A DNA stretch of 64,000 nt from Bradyrhizobiaceae bacterium Ga0074131 (GCA_001464035.1 LNEC01000004.1:310001-374000); one strand, 5' to 3'; shown: positions 25,329-35,152, numbered from the stretch's first letter. The notes: generated from the sequence alone by a model not told the origin. Translations and numbers: made by a program.

Positions 25329-26564
25329 ATGACCGACGTTTACATCATTGGAGTTGGCATGACGCGGTTCGGCCGCTATCTCGACGATCGGCTGGAGTCG
25401 ATCGCGCGCGGGGCGGTGGAAGAAGCGATCGCCGATGCCGGAGTCACCCGCGGCGACGTTCACGCCGCGTTCTTCGCCAACACGGCGCAGGGTGTCGTGG
25501 AGGGACAGCACCTGGTCCGCGGTCAACTCGTTCTCCGAGCGCTTGGCTTCGAACATATTCCGGTGATGAATGTCGAGAATGCATGCGCCAGCGCATCGAC
25601 GGCGCTCAATGCCGCCTTCTCCTATGTCGCATCCGGGCAGGGCGATCTGGCGCTGGCGGTCGGCGCGGAGAAGATGAATTCCAAGGACCGGGAAAAATCC
25701 TTTGCGATCTTCGACGGAGCCTGGGACGTGCACGATGTCGATGCCAGCATTCACCGTCTGACCGCACTGGGCAAGGATCTCGCGTTGCCGCCAGGCGCCG
25801 GCCTGAACAGCGGCAAGCGCAGCGTTTTCATGGACGTCTATGCGTCGCTCGCGCGATATCACATGCATCGTTTCGGAACGACCCAGCGTGACATCGCCGA
25901 GGTATCCGCCAAGAACCATCGGCATTCGGAACTTAATCCCAAGGCTCAGTATCAGGATGCGATGACTGCTGACGAAGTGCTGGCAGCCCGGGAGGTGTCC
26001 TGGCCGCTGACGTTGCCGATGTGCGCGCCGATCAGCGACGGAGCGGCCGCGGCCATCGTGTGTTCCGCGGAGAAGGCGCGCGCGCTCGGCGCGACACGGG
26101 GCGTCCGCATCGCGGCCTCGGTGCTGGCTTCGGGATCAGACCGGGAGGCCAATGACCTTGAAAGGCACCTTTGCCGGCTCGCGTCCAACCGTGCTTACGA
26201 GATCGCGGGCGTCGGCCCGGCCGACATGTCGGTAGCCGAGGTTCATGACGCCAGCGCCTTCGCCGAATTGCACCAGGCCGAACTGCTCGGTTTTGCAGCT
26301 ATCGGCGATGGCGGCCGCCTGGTGCGCGACGGCGAAACGACGCTTGGTGGCCGCATTCCCATCAATGTCTCCGGCGGCCTCGAGTCCCGCGGCCATCCGA
26401 TCGGCGCCACCGGCCTTGCGCAGATCTACGAGCTCGTCACCCAGCTTCGCGGCGAGGCGGGTCCGCGGCAGGTTGAAGGCGCGCATCACGCTATCGCCGA
26501 GAACGGCGGTGGCTTCCATGGTTACGAGGAAGCGACCGCCTGTATCACGATCCTCGAACGTTGA
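25329..26564 (+). CDS. Thiolase-like protein (SCP2/acetyl-CoA acetyltransferase type) 1
   Basis: A 411-residue thiolase-fold enzyme. The nucleophile loop is MNVENACASAS, with Cys at about residue 87, and the C-terminal active-site region is SGGLESRGHPIGATGLAQIYEL, followed by ENGGGFHGYEE. The lack of the classical CxG near the end places it with SCP2/SCPx-type thiolases. It would cleave a 3-ketoacyl-CoA or make a C-C bond in the reverse direction. AGGAA precedes the ATG. A second homologue lies four kilobases downstream in the same operon. Confidence 0.87.
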   Translation: MTDVYIIGVGMTRFGRYLDDRLESIARGAVEEAIADAGVTRGDVHAAFFANTAQGVVEGQHLVRGQLVLRALGFEHIPVMNVENACASASTALNAAFSYVASGQGDLALAVGAEKMNSKDREKSFAIFDGAWDVHDVDASIHRLTALGKDLALPPGAGLNSGKRSVFMDVYASLARYHMHRFGTTQRDIAEVSAKNHRHSELNPKAQYQDAMTADEVLAAREVSWPLTLPMCAPISDGAAAAIVCSAEKARALGATRGVRIAASVLASGSDREANDLERHLCRLASNRAYEIAGVGPADMSVAEVHDASAFAELHQAELLGFAAIGDGGRLVRDGETTLGGRIPINVSGGLESRGHPIGATGLAQIYELVTQLRGEAGPRQVEGAHHAIAENGGGFHGYEEATACITILER

Positions 26565-26573
26565 GAGCCATTC

Positions 26574-28124
26574 ATGCGGCTAATCGATTTCTTCGACCGC
26601 GGCGTCAGTATCGATCCGTCGCGCACCTGCCTGAAGGACGCGGCGGTTTCGCGGAGTTTTCGCGAGGTCCAGCTCAGCAGCTATCGTATTGCCAACGCCC
26701 TGGCGGCAGCCGGGCTGCGGCCAGGCCAGATGGCGGCGGTCTACAGTCCGAATGCGGCGGTGGCTTTCGAGTGCATCCTCGGCATCGTACGCGGCGCCAA
26801 TGTCTGGGTGCCGATCAATGCCCGCAATACTGCGGACGAGAATGCCTATATCCTCGACAATTGCGACGTCGAGGTCTTGTTCTATCACAGCGAATTCGAA
26901 GCGAATTTGCAGGTCTTCCGCAAGCAATGCCCGAAGATCCGTCTTTACGTCTGCCTCGACAAGGCCGGTGCGGACGCTCCGTTTCTCACCGACTGGATCG
27001 CGGACGCGCCCGAGAGCGACCCCGATATCCCCGAAGACCGCAACGCGATTATCTCCGTGTTCTCTTCGGGAGGCACAACCGGCCGGCCAAAGGGCGTGCT
27101 CTGGACCCACCTCGTCTGGGAAACCATGATTTCGAATTTCTTCACCTCGATGCCGGTGCAGAACCCCCCCGTCCATCTCGTCGTCGCGCCGATGACACAC
27201 GCGGCTGGCGGCGTCGGTATCTTGCTGATGGCCGCCGGCGCGACGCAGGTCATCCTGCCGGGCTTCGATGCCGCTAAGGTCGTGAATGCCATCGAGACGG
27301 AGGGCGTGACTCACATGTTCCTGCCGCCGACGGCGATCTACATGCTGCTCGGCCATCCCGGGCTCAAGCAACACGATTTCTCCTCGCTCGAGCATTTCAT
27401 TTATGCTGCCGCCCCGATGTCGGTCGACAAGTTGAAGGAATGCATCGAAGTGTTCGGACCTGTCATGACGCAGACCTTCGGTCAGGCCGAAGCTCCGATG
27501 CTGTGCACCTTTTTGTCACCGCAGGATCATCTGGTCATCGGCGATCCTGAGAAGGAAAAGCGCTTGGCGAGCTGCGGCCGGCCGACCCTGCTGACGCCCG
27601 TCGAGATCATGGACGATGAAGGCAATCTCATGCCGGTCGGCGAGCGCGGCGAGATCGTCGTCAAGGGCAATCTGGTGATGCCTGGCTATTACAAGAATCC
27701 CGAGGCCACCAAGGAGGTCTCCACCTTCGGCTGGCACCACACCGGCGATATCGGCTTCAAGGACGAGGATGGTTACGTCTATATCGTCGATCGCAAGAAG
27801 GATATGATCATCTCGGGAGGCTTCAACGTTTATCCGAGTGAGATCGAGCAGGTCATCTGGGGGCACCCAGCGGTGCAGGACTGCGCCGTGATCGGTGTGC
27901 CCGACGAAAAATGGGGTGAGGCGGTCAAGGCCGTCATTGAGCTCAAGCAAGGCAGCAGCGCGGATGCCGAAGAGATCATCGCGCTCTGCAAGACCAAACT
28001 GGGTAGCGTGAAGGCGCCGAAATCGGTCGATTTTTGGGAAAGCCTGCCGCGCAGTCCTGTCGGGAAGGTCCGAAAGAAGGATATCCGTGAGACTTTCTGG
28101 AAAGGACGCACGCGCGCCATCTGA
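26574..28124 (+). CDS. Acyl-CoA synthetase (AMP-forming) 1
   Basis: A 516-residue ANL-superfamily ligase. Motifs in order: phosphate loop SVFSSGGTTGRPKG (about residues 161-174), adenine-binding QTFGQAEAP, GWHHTGDIG, the hinge VDRKKDMIISGGFNVYPSE, and the C-terminal catalytic lysine region PRSPVGKVRKKD. It makes an acyl-CoA from a carboxylic acid, ATP and CoA in the cytoplasm. It starts nine bases after the thiolase stop. Confidence 0.92.
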   Translation: MRLIDFFDRGVSIDPSRTCLKDAAVSRSFREVQLSSYRIANALAAAGLRPGQMAAVYSPNAAVAFECILGIVRGANVWVPINARNTADENAYILDNCDVEVLFYHSEFEANLQVFRKQCPKIRLYVCLDKAGADAPFLTDWIADAPESDPDIPEDRNAIISVFSSGGTTGRPKGVLWTHLVWETMISNFFTSMPVQNPPVHLVVAPMTHAAGGVGILLMAAGATQVILPGFDAAKVVNAIETEGVTHMFLPPTAIYMLLGHPGLKQHDFSSLEHFIYAAAPMSVDKLKECIEVFGPVMTQTFGQAEAPMLCTFLSPQDHLVIGDPEKEKRLASCGRPTLLTPVEIMDDEGNLMPVGERGEIVVKGNLVMPGYYKNPEATKEVSTFGWHHTGDIGFKDEDGYVYIVDRKKDMIISGGFNVYPSEIEQVIWGHPAVQDCAVIGVPDEKWGEAVKAVIELKQGSSADAEEIIALCKTKLGSVKAPKSVDFWESLPRSPVGKVRKKDIRETFWKGRTRAI

Positions 28125-28138
28125 ACGGGGAATAGCCG

Positions 28139-29647
28139 ATGAATATTGCCATGGTTCTGGCCAATGCGGCGAAGGCTTTCGGGGATCGCCCTGCGGTCTG
28201 TCTCGGCAGCGAGACTATCCATAGCTATGCGCAGCTTTTGCAGCGCAGCGCTGCTCTTGGCGAAGCTTTGCGCAGCCGCGGTTTTGCGTCGGGCTCGCGG
28301 GTAGGAGTATTCCTCTCCAATCGTCCTGAATATTTCGAGATCCTGTTCGGCGCCTGGTTCGCGGGCCTTGCGGTGGCGCCGATCAACGCCAAGCTGCATC
28401 CGAAGGAGCTGGCCTATATCATCGACAATTGCGCCGCCTCGGTGCTGTTCACCGATATCGAAGGCGGTCTGTCGCCGCCGGGCAACGTCATCGATGTCGA
28501 CGGCGATGACTATCGCAGGATGCTCGCGACGGCGCCTTGCGACTACCGGCCGGCATCGGCCGCGCCCGAAGATATCGCGTGGCTGTTCTACACCAGCGGC
28601 ACGACCGGTTATCCGAAGGGCGCGATGCTGACCCATCGCAACCTTTACAACATGACGATGAGCTTTCTCGCCGACATCGGACCCGTCGATGAAACGGATG
28701 CCGCGCTCTATCCGGCGCCGCTGTCTCACGGGGCGGGACTTCTCGCGCTCGCACATTTGGTACGCGGCGCAGCCAACGTCGTTCCCGAAAGCGGCGGATT
28801 TCAGCCTGACGAGATCGTCGACCTTGTCAACCGCTTCCCCGGCAGTTCATTCTTTGCCGCGCCGACCATGGTAAACCGGCTCGTCGCTTCGCCGTCCATG
28901 GCAAATCTCAAGGTGCAGAACCTCGACCACATCTTCTACGGCGGTGCGCCGATGTATGTGGAGGACCTGAAGCGGGCCCTGTCGGCGCTGGGTCCCCGCT
29001 TGTGGCAAGCTTATGGCCAGGGCGAATCGCCGTGCACGATAAGTTATCTGCCGACTCATATGCATCTTGATAACGGCGATGGGCGGCTCGACGATCGGCT
29101 TTCCTCGGTGGGCATTCCACGCACCGGCGTCTCCGTCCGCGTCGTCGACGCCAAGGGAAACGACATGCCGCCAGGCGAGAACGGCGAGGTTATCGTGGCC
29201 GGCGACGTCGTCATGGCCGGCTATTGGAGTAACCCATCCGCGACGGCTCAGGCGCTGAGGGACGGATGGCTGTGGACCGGCGATGTCGGTACGTTCGACG
29301 CTCACGGTTTCCTGTATCTCAAGGACCGCTCCAAGGACGTTATCATCTCCGGCGGCTCCAACATCTATCCCCGGGAAGTCGAGGAAGTGCTGCTTCGTCA
29401 TCCCGCCGTTGCCGAGGCATGCGTCATCGGGCGCCGCCATCCGGATTGGGGCGAGGAAGTCGTCGCTTTTGTGGCGTCATCCGCGCCAGTGACGGCCGAG
29501 GAACTTGATGCATTTTGCATCGAGCACATCGCACGTTTCAAGCGACCGAAAGCGTATCGGTTTCTGCCAAATCTACCCAAAAGCAACTACGGAAAGATTT
29601 TGAAGACCGAAATCAGAAAGCTCATCGAGAGCGAAACGGCCGCCTAG
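28139..29647 (+). CDS. Acyl-CoA synthetase (AMP-forming) 2
   Basis: A second ANL-type ligase of 502 residues, distinct in sequence from the first. It has LFYTSGTTGYPKGAM, QAYGQGESP, WLWTGDVGTF, DRSKDVIISGGSNIYPRE and LPKSNYGKILKTEIR, all expected catalytic elements. Two ligases in one operon suggest two acid substrates or two stages of one degradation route. The ATG at 28139 follows GGGGAA by about seven bases. Confidence 0.92.
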   Translation: MNIAMVLANAAKAFGDRPAVCLGSETIHSYAQLLQRSAALGEALRSRGFASGSRVGVFLSNRPEYFEILFGAWFAGLAVAPINAKLHPKELAYIIDNCAASVLFTDIEGGLSPPGNVIDVDGDDYRRMLATAPCDYRPASAAPEDIAWLFYTSGTTGYPKGAMLTHRNLYNMTMSFLADIGPVDETDAALYPAPLSHGAGLLALAHLVRGAANVVPESGGFQPDEIVDLVNRFPGSSFFAAPTMVNRLVASPSMANLKVQNLDHIFYGGAPMYVEDLKRALSALGPRLWQAYGQGESPCTISYLPTHMHLDNGDGRLDDRLSSVGIPRTGVSVRVVDAKGNDMPPGENGEVIVAGDVVMAGYWSNPSATAQALRDGWLWTGDVGTFDAHGFLYLKDRSKDVIISGGSNIYPREVEEVLLRHPAVAEACVIGRRHPDWGEEVVAFVASSAPVTAEELDAFCIEHIARFKRPKAYRFLPNLPKSNYGKILKTEIRKLIESETAA

Positions 29648-29674
29648 TCGGCAAGGAACAACAAGGAGCTCATA

Positions 29675-30853
29675 ATGACCACAATCGTTGCAGGTGTTGG
29701 AATGATCCCGTTCGCGAAGCCGGGCGCTTCTGCGTCTTACGACGTGATGGGCGAGGAGGCGGTGAAGCTGGCGCTGGCGGATGCAGGAATCGACTACGAT
29801 GCCATCGAACAGGCCTATGCGGGTTTCGTGTACGGTGATTCGACCGCCGGTCAGAAGGTGCTTTATCGTGTCGGCATGACGGGCATCCCCATCGTCAACG
29901 TCAATAACAACTGCTCGACCGGGTCGACCGCCTTGTTCCTGGCTCGACAAGCGGTCGAGAGCGGTGCGGCCGATTGTGTTCTGGCCGTCGGCTTCGAGCA
30001 GATGCGCCCGGGAGCGCTGGGCTCGATCTTCGAGGATCGGCCATCGCCGTTCTCGGATTTCGACCGTGTGACCGATGAACTGGTCGGCCATAGTGAGATT
30101 CCGCTGGCGCTGCGCTATTTCGGCGGGGCCGGCAAGCAGCACATGGAAAAGTACGGCACTCAGATGTCGACTTTCGCCAAGATCCGCGCCAAGGCAAGCC
30201 GCCATGCCGCCCGAAACCCGTTGGCACTGTTCCGCAAGGAAATGACCGAGGGTGACGTCATGCAGGCGCCGGTGATCTGGGAGGGCGTGATGACGCGCTC
30301 AATGGCGTGCCCGCCTACCTGCGGCGCTGCGGCGGCGGTGCTGGTCTCCGAGGCCTTCGCAGCCCGATATGGTTTGAACGACAAGGTCCGGATTCGTGCG
30401 CAAGCCATGACGACCGACCGGCCGAGCACCTTCGACACGCGCGACATGATGCGGGTCGTCGGCTTCGACCTGTCGAAATCGGCCGCGGAAAAAGTCTATG
30501 AAAAGGCGGGCATTTCGCCTGAGGATATCGATGTCGTCGAGCTGCACGATTGCTTTGCACAGAACGAGCTTATCACCTACGAGGCGCTCGGCCTGTGTGG
30601 CGAGGGTGAGGCCGAAAAGTTCGTCATCGATGGCGACAATACCTATGGTGGCCGCTTCGTCACCAACCCTTCCGGCGGCCTGCTTTCCAAGGGCCATCCG
30701 CTCGGAGCGACAGGCCTCGCCCAGTGTTACGAGCTCGTCCATCAGCTTCGTGGCACCGCAGAGGCACGGCAGGTCGATGGCGCGCGCCTTGCCCTTCAAC
30801 ACAATCTCGGTCTCGGCGGCGCAGCGGTTGTGACGCTTTACGAAAAGCATTGA
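29675..30853 (+). CDS. Thiolase-like protein (SCP2/lipid-transfer type) 2
   Basis: A 392-residue thiolase. The nucleophile loop is NVNNNCSTGSTALF, with Cys near residue 82, and the active-site stretch is GGLLSKGHPLGATGLAQ, followed by LQHNLGLGGAAVVTLYE. It has the layout of SCPx thiolase domains without the lipid-transfer tail. AAGGAG is six bases before the ATG. With the upstream thiolase it would complete beta-oxidation-type cleavage of the CoA ester. Confidence 0.88.
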   Translation: MTTIVAGVGMIPFAKPGASASYDVMGEEAVKLALADAGIDYDAIEQAYAGFVYGDSTAGQKVLYRVGMTGIPIVNVNNNCSTGSTALFLARQAVESGAADCVLAVGFEQMRPGALGSIFEDRPSPFSDFDRVTDELVGHSEIPLALRYFGGAGKQHMEKYGTQMSTFAKIRAKASRHAARNPLALFRKEMTEGDVMQAPVIWEGVMTRSMACPPTCGAAAAVLVSEAFAARYGLNDKVRIRAQAMTTDRPSTFDTRDMMRVVGFDLSKSAAEKVYEKAGISPEDIDVVELHDCFAQNELITYEALGLCGEGEAEKFVIDGDNTYGGRFVTNPSGGLLSKGHPLGATGLAQCYELVHQLRGTAEARQVDGARLALQHNLGLGGAAVVTLYEKH

Positions 30854-30879
30854 GGTCACGCCTGGAAGGGAACGGCTGG

Positions 30880-31674
30880 ATGTCGCAGCGGCTCAAGCAA
30901 AAGATTGCCTTCGTCATGGGAGCCGGCTGCGTCGGTGAAGGCTGGGGAAACGGCAAGGCGACGGCGGTGCTTTTCGCACGCGAGGGGGCGACCGTGCTAT
31001 GTGTCGACCGTGACCTCGCGTCGGCGGAGCGCACTGCCGCTCTCATTGAAGGCGAAGGCGGAACCGCCGAGGCCTTGCGCGCCGACATCACTTCGGTTGC
31101 CGACATTGATTCAGCTGTCGGCGAGACCGTCGCCCGTCATGGTCGCATAGATATTCTGCAGAACAACGTCGGCATAGCCGAACCAGGCGGTCCGGAGACC
31201 GTCGACGAGGCAAGCTGGGACCGCGTCATGTCGGTGAACCTGAAAGGCTTCTTCCTTACTTGCAAGCGCGTGCTTCCCGAGATGGTTCGGCAAGGCAGCG
31301 GCGCAATCGTCAATGTGTCGTCGGTCGCCTCGCTAACGACTATCAGCGTGCCGATGATCTCCTATTATTCGTCGAAAGCTGGTGTGAATCACTTCACCCG
31401 AGCTGTTGCAGTCGAATACGCTTCAAAGGGGATCCGCTGCAACGCGGTTCTTCCGGGCCTTATAAATACGCCGATGATCGTGGAGCCGTACAAGCACGTC
31501 TACGATTCCGTGGATGACATGATCGCAAAGCGCGATGCCATGGTCCCGATGGGCAAGATGGGAACGGCATGGGACGTGGCTCATGCATCCTTATTCCTGG
31601 CATCGGATGAGGCGAAATATATCTCAGGTGTCCTCCTGCCCGTCGATGGTGCGCTCACTTGCCGAACTGGATGA
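30880..31674 (+). CDS. Short-chain dehydrogenase/reductase
   Basis: A 264-residue classical SDR. The cofactor loop is FVMGAGCVGEGWGNGKA, longer than the usual TGxxxGxG. NNVGIAEPGG stands for the NNAG motif. The catalytic set is Ser in VNVSSVASL, Tyr in SYYSSKAG, and the Lys four residues on. CVDRDLASAE after strand 2 has an acidic residue, which favours NAD. It probably oxidises the 3-hydroxyacyl-CoA intermediate. GGGAA lies close to the ATG at 30880. It is the last gene of the operon. Confidence 0.9.
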   Translation: MSQRLKQKIAFVMGAGCVGEGWGNGKATAVLFAREGATVLCVDRDLASAERTAALIEGEGGTAEALRADITSVADIDSAVGETVARHGRIDILQNNVGIAEPGGPETVDEASWDRVMSVNLKGFFLTCKRVLPEMVRQGSGAIVNVSSVASLTTISVPMISYYSSKAGVNHFTRAVAVEYASKGIRCNAVLPGLINTPMIVEPYKHVYDSVDDMIAKRDAMVPMGKMGTAWDVAHASLFLASDEAKYISGVLLPVDGALTCRTG

Positions 31675-32013
31675 GCTTGCTTGGAGGACCGCCTTTTGGC
31701 CCTATCGGAGGTCGTCAGTTCATGACCTCCGGCCGGCTGGCGCTGGGCGTGACATTCACTACACCCTGATGCCCGCATTTTTGTATCAGAATTGCCACGC
31801 GGCAGCCGCCCAACGCGACTTTCGCTTCGCGCCAACCAACGCGCCTTAGCGACCAGCCGGACTGTTCCGTCGTGCTAAGAGCGGAAATCGAAGGCGCGTG
31901 ATGAAACCACGTGGCCCGGCTGAGCACGCCGCGCCTGCCAGCGCACCGCGATCTTTGCTTTCAGCTGAGTGGGAATCGCCGAGCGACCTCCCGATCTCCC
32001 CCATTTTTAACCG
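31675..32013. other. Convergent intergenic region with one hairpin
   Basis: About 340 bases between the SDR gene and the convergent TctC gene. The only structure seen is a hairpin with 8-base arms CGGAGGTC (31706-31713) and GACCTCCG (31724-31731) around a 10-base loop. No T-run follows, so it is at best a weak or bidirectional terminator. No gene is supported. Confidence 0.4.
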
Positions 32014-33048
32014 TCACTCCGGCTTGATGTTCGCGTCCTTAACCACTCGACCCCACTTCGCGATTTCAGCGGCGATGTGATCGCCAAATCGGGAGGGCGG
32101 GCCGCCGATTGGTTCGACACCCTGGTCGTGGAAGCGGCGCTTGACGTCGTCCGTCTTCAAAATGGCGTTCAGCTCGGTATTCAGTTTGCGGACCAGCTCG
32201 GGCCGCATCCCCGCGGGGCCGACCACGCCGAACCAGACGGTGACGTCATAGCCGGGGACGCCGGCCTCTGACACCGTCGGAACGCCCGCCGCGAGCGGCG
32301 AGCGCGTCGTGCTGGAGACGCCGAGCGCGCGCAATTTGCCGCCATTGACTTGCGGCAGCACGTTCGGTGTGTTGTCGAAGGCGGTGTCGATGTGATCGCC
32401 GAGCAGGTCGTTCACCATCGGCGCGCTGCCCTTGTAGGGGACGTGCACGATGTCGATACCGGCCATGCTCTTGAACAATTCCATCGACAGATGGTTCGAT
32501 GAACCGATCCCGGTGGAGCCGTAGCTGACCTTGCCCGGATTCTTCTTCGCGTGGTCGATGAACTCCTGGACCGAGTGGATCGGCATCGAGGGCCGGACCA
32601 CGAGAAGATTCTGGGTCTGGCCGGCGAAGATCAGCGGCGTAAAGTCCTTCACCGTGTCGTAGGGCAGGCTCTTGTAGATGCTGGGGTTGGTGCCGAACGG
32701 AAACGCTACGCCGAGCAGGGTGTAGCCGTCGGGTGCGGCCTTGGCGACGGAATCGGTGCCGATCAGCGTGCCGCCGCCCGGACGGTTCTCGACCACGACA
32801 GGAACGCCCCAAGCCTCACTGAGCTTCTGCGCAAATATGCGCCCCATGGTGTCGTTGAAGCCACCGGGTGGGTAGGGAACGACATAGCGGACGGTCTTGT
32901 TTGGGTAATTCTCGGGATCAGGCGCTGGTGCAGGGGTTTGGGCCTGCGCGGCGGATGCGCCGAGCAGCAGGACGAGCACCGCGCGGCGGGTGAAGTGAAC
33001 AAGACGCGTCGCGCTCGATTTAACTTCTGGCTGCCGCGGTTCAGACAT
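32014..33048 (-). CDS. TctC/Bug-family periplasmic solute-binding protein 1
   Basis: A 344-residue tripartite tricarboxylate receptor-type protein. After an unusually long charged N-terminus (MSEPRQPEVKSSATRLVHF) comes a signal-type stretch ending ASAAQAQ. The family markers follow: VRYVVPYPPGGFNDTMGR, VVENRPGGGTLIGTDSVAKA, ADGYT-like PDGYTLLG, and YGSTGIGSSNHLSMELF. No TctA/TctB membrane genes are nearby, so it must use a distant transporter or act as a sensor. The start overlaps the preceding enolase-superfamily gene by eight bases. Confidence 0.9.
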   Translation of the reverse strand: MSEPRQPEVKSSATRLVHFTRRAVLVLLLGASAAQAQTPAPAPDPENYPNKTVRYVVPYPPGGFNDTMGRIFAQKLSEAWGVPVVVENRPGGGTLIGTDSVAKAAPDGYTLLGVAFPFGTNPSIYKSLPYDTVKDFTPLIFAGQTQNLLVVRPSMPIHSVQEFIDHAKKNPGKVSYGSTGIGSSNHLSMELFKSMAGIDIVHVPYKGSAPMVNDLLGDHIDTAFDNTPNVLPQVNGGKLRALGVSSTTRSPLAAGVPTVSEAGVPGYDVTVWFGVVGPAGMRPELVRKLNTELNAILKTDDVKRRFHDQGVEPIGGPPSRFGDHIAAEIAKWGRVVKDANIKPE

Positions 33049-34180
33049 AACAGGGCCCCTCGATCAGTGGATGCGCGTTGATGAACGCCTCGTCGATCTC
33101 TACGCCGAGACCGGGGATTTCCGACGGCTTGACGCAGCCATCGGCGTCGAGCTTGTAAGGAACGCCGCCGACTTCGTCGCGGAACGGATTGCTCGGGGCC
33201 ACGTCGCCCTCGAAATAACCGGGCATATCGACCGACGCCAGCACGTTGAGCGTGGCGCCCATATTGATACCGGTCGCCGACGTATGCGGATTGAACGACA
33301 GCTTCCAGGCAGAGGCCATACCGGCGATCCGCATGGATTCGGTGACGCCACCGGTCTTGGACAGATCCGGTTGCACGAAGCTGACGGCGCCGTCCTCGAT
33401 CAGGCGGGTGAACTCGAAACGGGTGTAATGGTTTTCACCGGCCGCGATCGGCGTGGTGCCGAACGATGTTGCGGTCTGGTAGGAGCGATAATCCTGCGCC
33501 GGGAACGGCTCTTCCAGCCAGCCGATCCCGAGTTCATCATAGGCCGGCATCACGCGGCGCGCGTCATCGACGCTGTAGCCGGTGTTGGCATCGACCAGGA
33601 TCTCGATGACATCGCCGACCGCTTCGCGCACCGCGGTGGCGCGGGCGACGTCGTCGCGGGGATTGTCGCCGACGCGCAGCTTGATCGCTTTATACCCCTG
33701 CGCGACGTAGCCGAGCGCTTCCTGCGCCAGCGAGGCCGGCGGCTGGTAGCCGAGAGAGATGCCGCCGGCATAGGCCTTCAGCGGCTTTGAGGCGCCACCC
33801 AGCAACTTGTACAGTGGCCAGCCCGCCGCCTTGGCGCGGATGTCCCACAGCGCCAGGTCGAGGCCGCTCAGCGCCATCGCGGCGGCATAGCCCATGCCGT
33901 GGCTCGCGAGCTGCATCTGGTAGACGCGCTGCCAAACGCCGACCACGTTCATCGCATCCATGCCGACCACGAGTTCGGAGATCGTGGTGTCGATCAGCTT
34001 TGCAATCGCGCCCGGGCAGCGGCCGTGATGGGCCTCGCCCCAGCCGACCAGGCCTTCGTCGGTCGTGACCTTCACCAGCACCGCATCGCGCTTGACGGCG
34101 CGGCCGATGCCGAGCCGGACATTCTGGCCCTCGGGAACCTTGTAGGAGATTGGAACTGATTTGATGGATGTAATGCGCAT
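33041..34180 (-). CDS. Mandelate racemase/muconate lactonizing-type enolase-superfamily enzyme 1
   Basis: A 379-residue enzyme with the capping domain followed by a TIM barrel. The second-strand motif YKAIKLRVG carries the KxR base pair. The metal ligands appear in LVDANTGY (Asp), WLEEPFPAQD (Glu) and IAAGENHY (Glu), and a possible acid/base His in SFNPHTSAT. Such enzymes dehydrate or racemise sugar acids; the exact substrate cannot be read. The gene is fifth in the minus-strand catabolic operon. Confidence 0.88.
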   Translation of the reverse strand: MRITSIKSVPISYKVPEGQNVRLGIGRAVKRDAVLVKVTTDEGLVGWGEAHHGRCPGAIAKLIDTTISELVVGMDAMNVVGVWQRVYQMQLASHGMGYAAAMALSGLDLALWDIRAKAAGWPLYKLLGGASKPLKAYAGGISLGYQPPASLAQEALGYVAQGYKAIKLRVGDNPRDDVARATAVREAVGDVIEILVDANTGYSVDDARRVMPAYDELGIGWLEEPFPAQDYRSYQTATSFGTTPIAAGENHYTRFEFTRLIEDGAVSFVQPDLSKTGGVTESMRIAGMASAWKLSFNPHTSATGINMGATLNVLASVDMPGYFEGDVAPSNPFRDEVGGVPYKLDADGCVKPSEIPGLGVEIDEAFINAHPLIEGPCYV

Positions 34181-34189
34181 TGAAGAACC

Positions 34190-35152
34190 TCAGGCTGCCT
34201 TGTAGGCGGGGTTGACGAGATTGAGCGGCGCTTCGCCGCGCAGTATTCGAAGCATTTCCTCGGCCGCGCCGACTGCCATCGCGCGGCTGCTGGTGGCGGT
34301 GATGCCGGCCGTATGCGGCGTCAGCAACAGATTTGTGCAATCAAACAGGGCATTGTCAGGCGGCAGCGGCTGCACATCGAACACGTCGAGCGCGGCGCCG
34401 CCGATCCTGTTCGAGCGCAGGGCGTCGATGAGGGCCGGGGTCTCGATCACTGCGCCGCGCGAAACGTTGACGAGCACTGTGTGGGGTCGCATCCGGCCGA
34501 TCAGGTCGCGGTTGACCAGGCCCCGGGTTTCGTCGGTTAGCGCGCAGCAGACCACGATCGCGTCGCTGCGCTCGAACAGCTCGGGCAGCGAGACCTCCTC
34601 GATGCTCTTCGGCAGCGCTCCCTTCCGGCGGGAAGTGCCGAGCACCTTCATCCCAAAACCGTCGGCCGCGATGCGGGCAATGTGTCGTCCTATGGTCCCG
34701 ACGCCGAGGATGCCGAGCGTGGACGGGCTCAACTCGGTCAAGCCGTCGGCGGCCGCACGGGCGGCCAGCCAGCCCTCGGCACGCATCTGCATGTCGAGTT
34801 TCTGCAACGGCCGCCGCAGATGCATCAGCGCTGACATCACATACTCGGCCACCGCGTTGGTGTTGCTGCCGGGCAGGTTGGCGACGGCGATGCCGCGCGC
34901 GGTGGCGGCACCGACCGGAATGAAGTCGAGGCCGACGCCGTGACGCACGATGGCTTTCAGGCGCGGGGCGTGATCGATGATGTCGTCGGGCAGTTTAGCG
35001 CGCACCACGATGCCGTGCGCTTCCGCCGCCCATTTGCGCAAGGTGTCCGGCTGCGCGTCGGGCGCCGTGATCAGCCGGACATGCGGCGCCAGCAAGGCTT
35101 CGCCATCGGGATGCATCGGATTGGTCAGAAGGACGACAGGTTTCTCAGGCAT
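34190..35152 (-). CDS. D-2-hydroxyacid dehydrogenase (NAD-dependent)
   Basis: A 320-residue D-isomer-specific dehydrogenase. The NAD loop is GILGVGTIGRHIAR, the catalytic Arg is in VNVSRGAVIETPAL, and the His in LLLTPHTAGI. At the place of the usual catalytic glutamate (DVFxxEP) the protein reads ALDVFDVQPLP, so Glu appears replaced by Gln. It overlaps the FAH-family gene by eight bases and precedes the first enolase-type gene by nine, so it belongs to the sugar-acid operon. It would reduce a 2-keto acid or oxidise its hydroxy form. Confidence 0.88.
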   Translation of the reverse strand: MPEKPVVLLTNPMHPDGEALLAPHVRLITAPDAQPDTLRKWAAEAHGIVVRAKLPDDIIDHAPRLKAIVRHGVGLDFIPVGAATARGIAVANLPGSNTNAVAEYVMSALMHLRRPLQKLDMQMRAEGWLAARAAADGLTELSPSTLGILGVGTIGRHIARIAADGFGMKVLGTSRRKGALPKSIEEVSLPELFERSDAIVVCCALTDETRGLVNRDLIGRMRPHTVLVNVSRGAVIETPALIDALRSNRIGGAALDVFDVQPLPPDNALFDCTNLLLTPHTAGITATSSRAMAVGAAEEMLRILRGEAPLNLVNPAYKAA

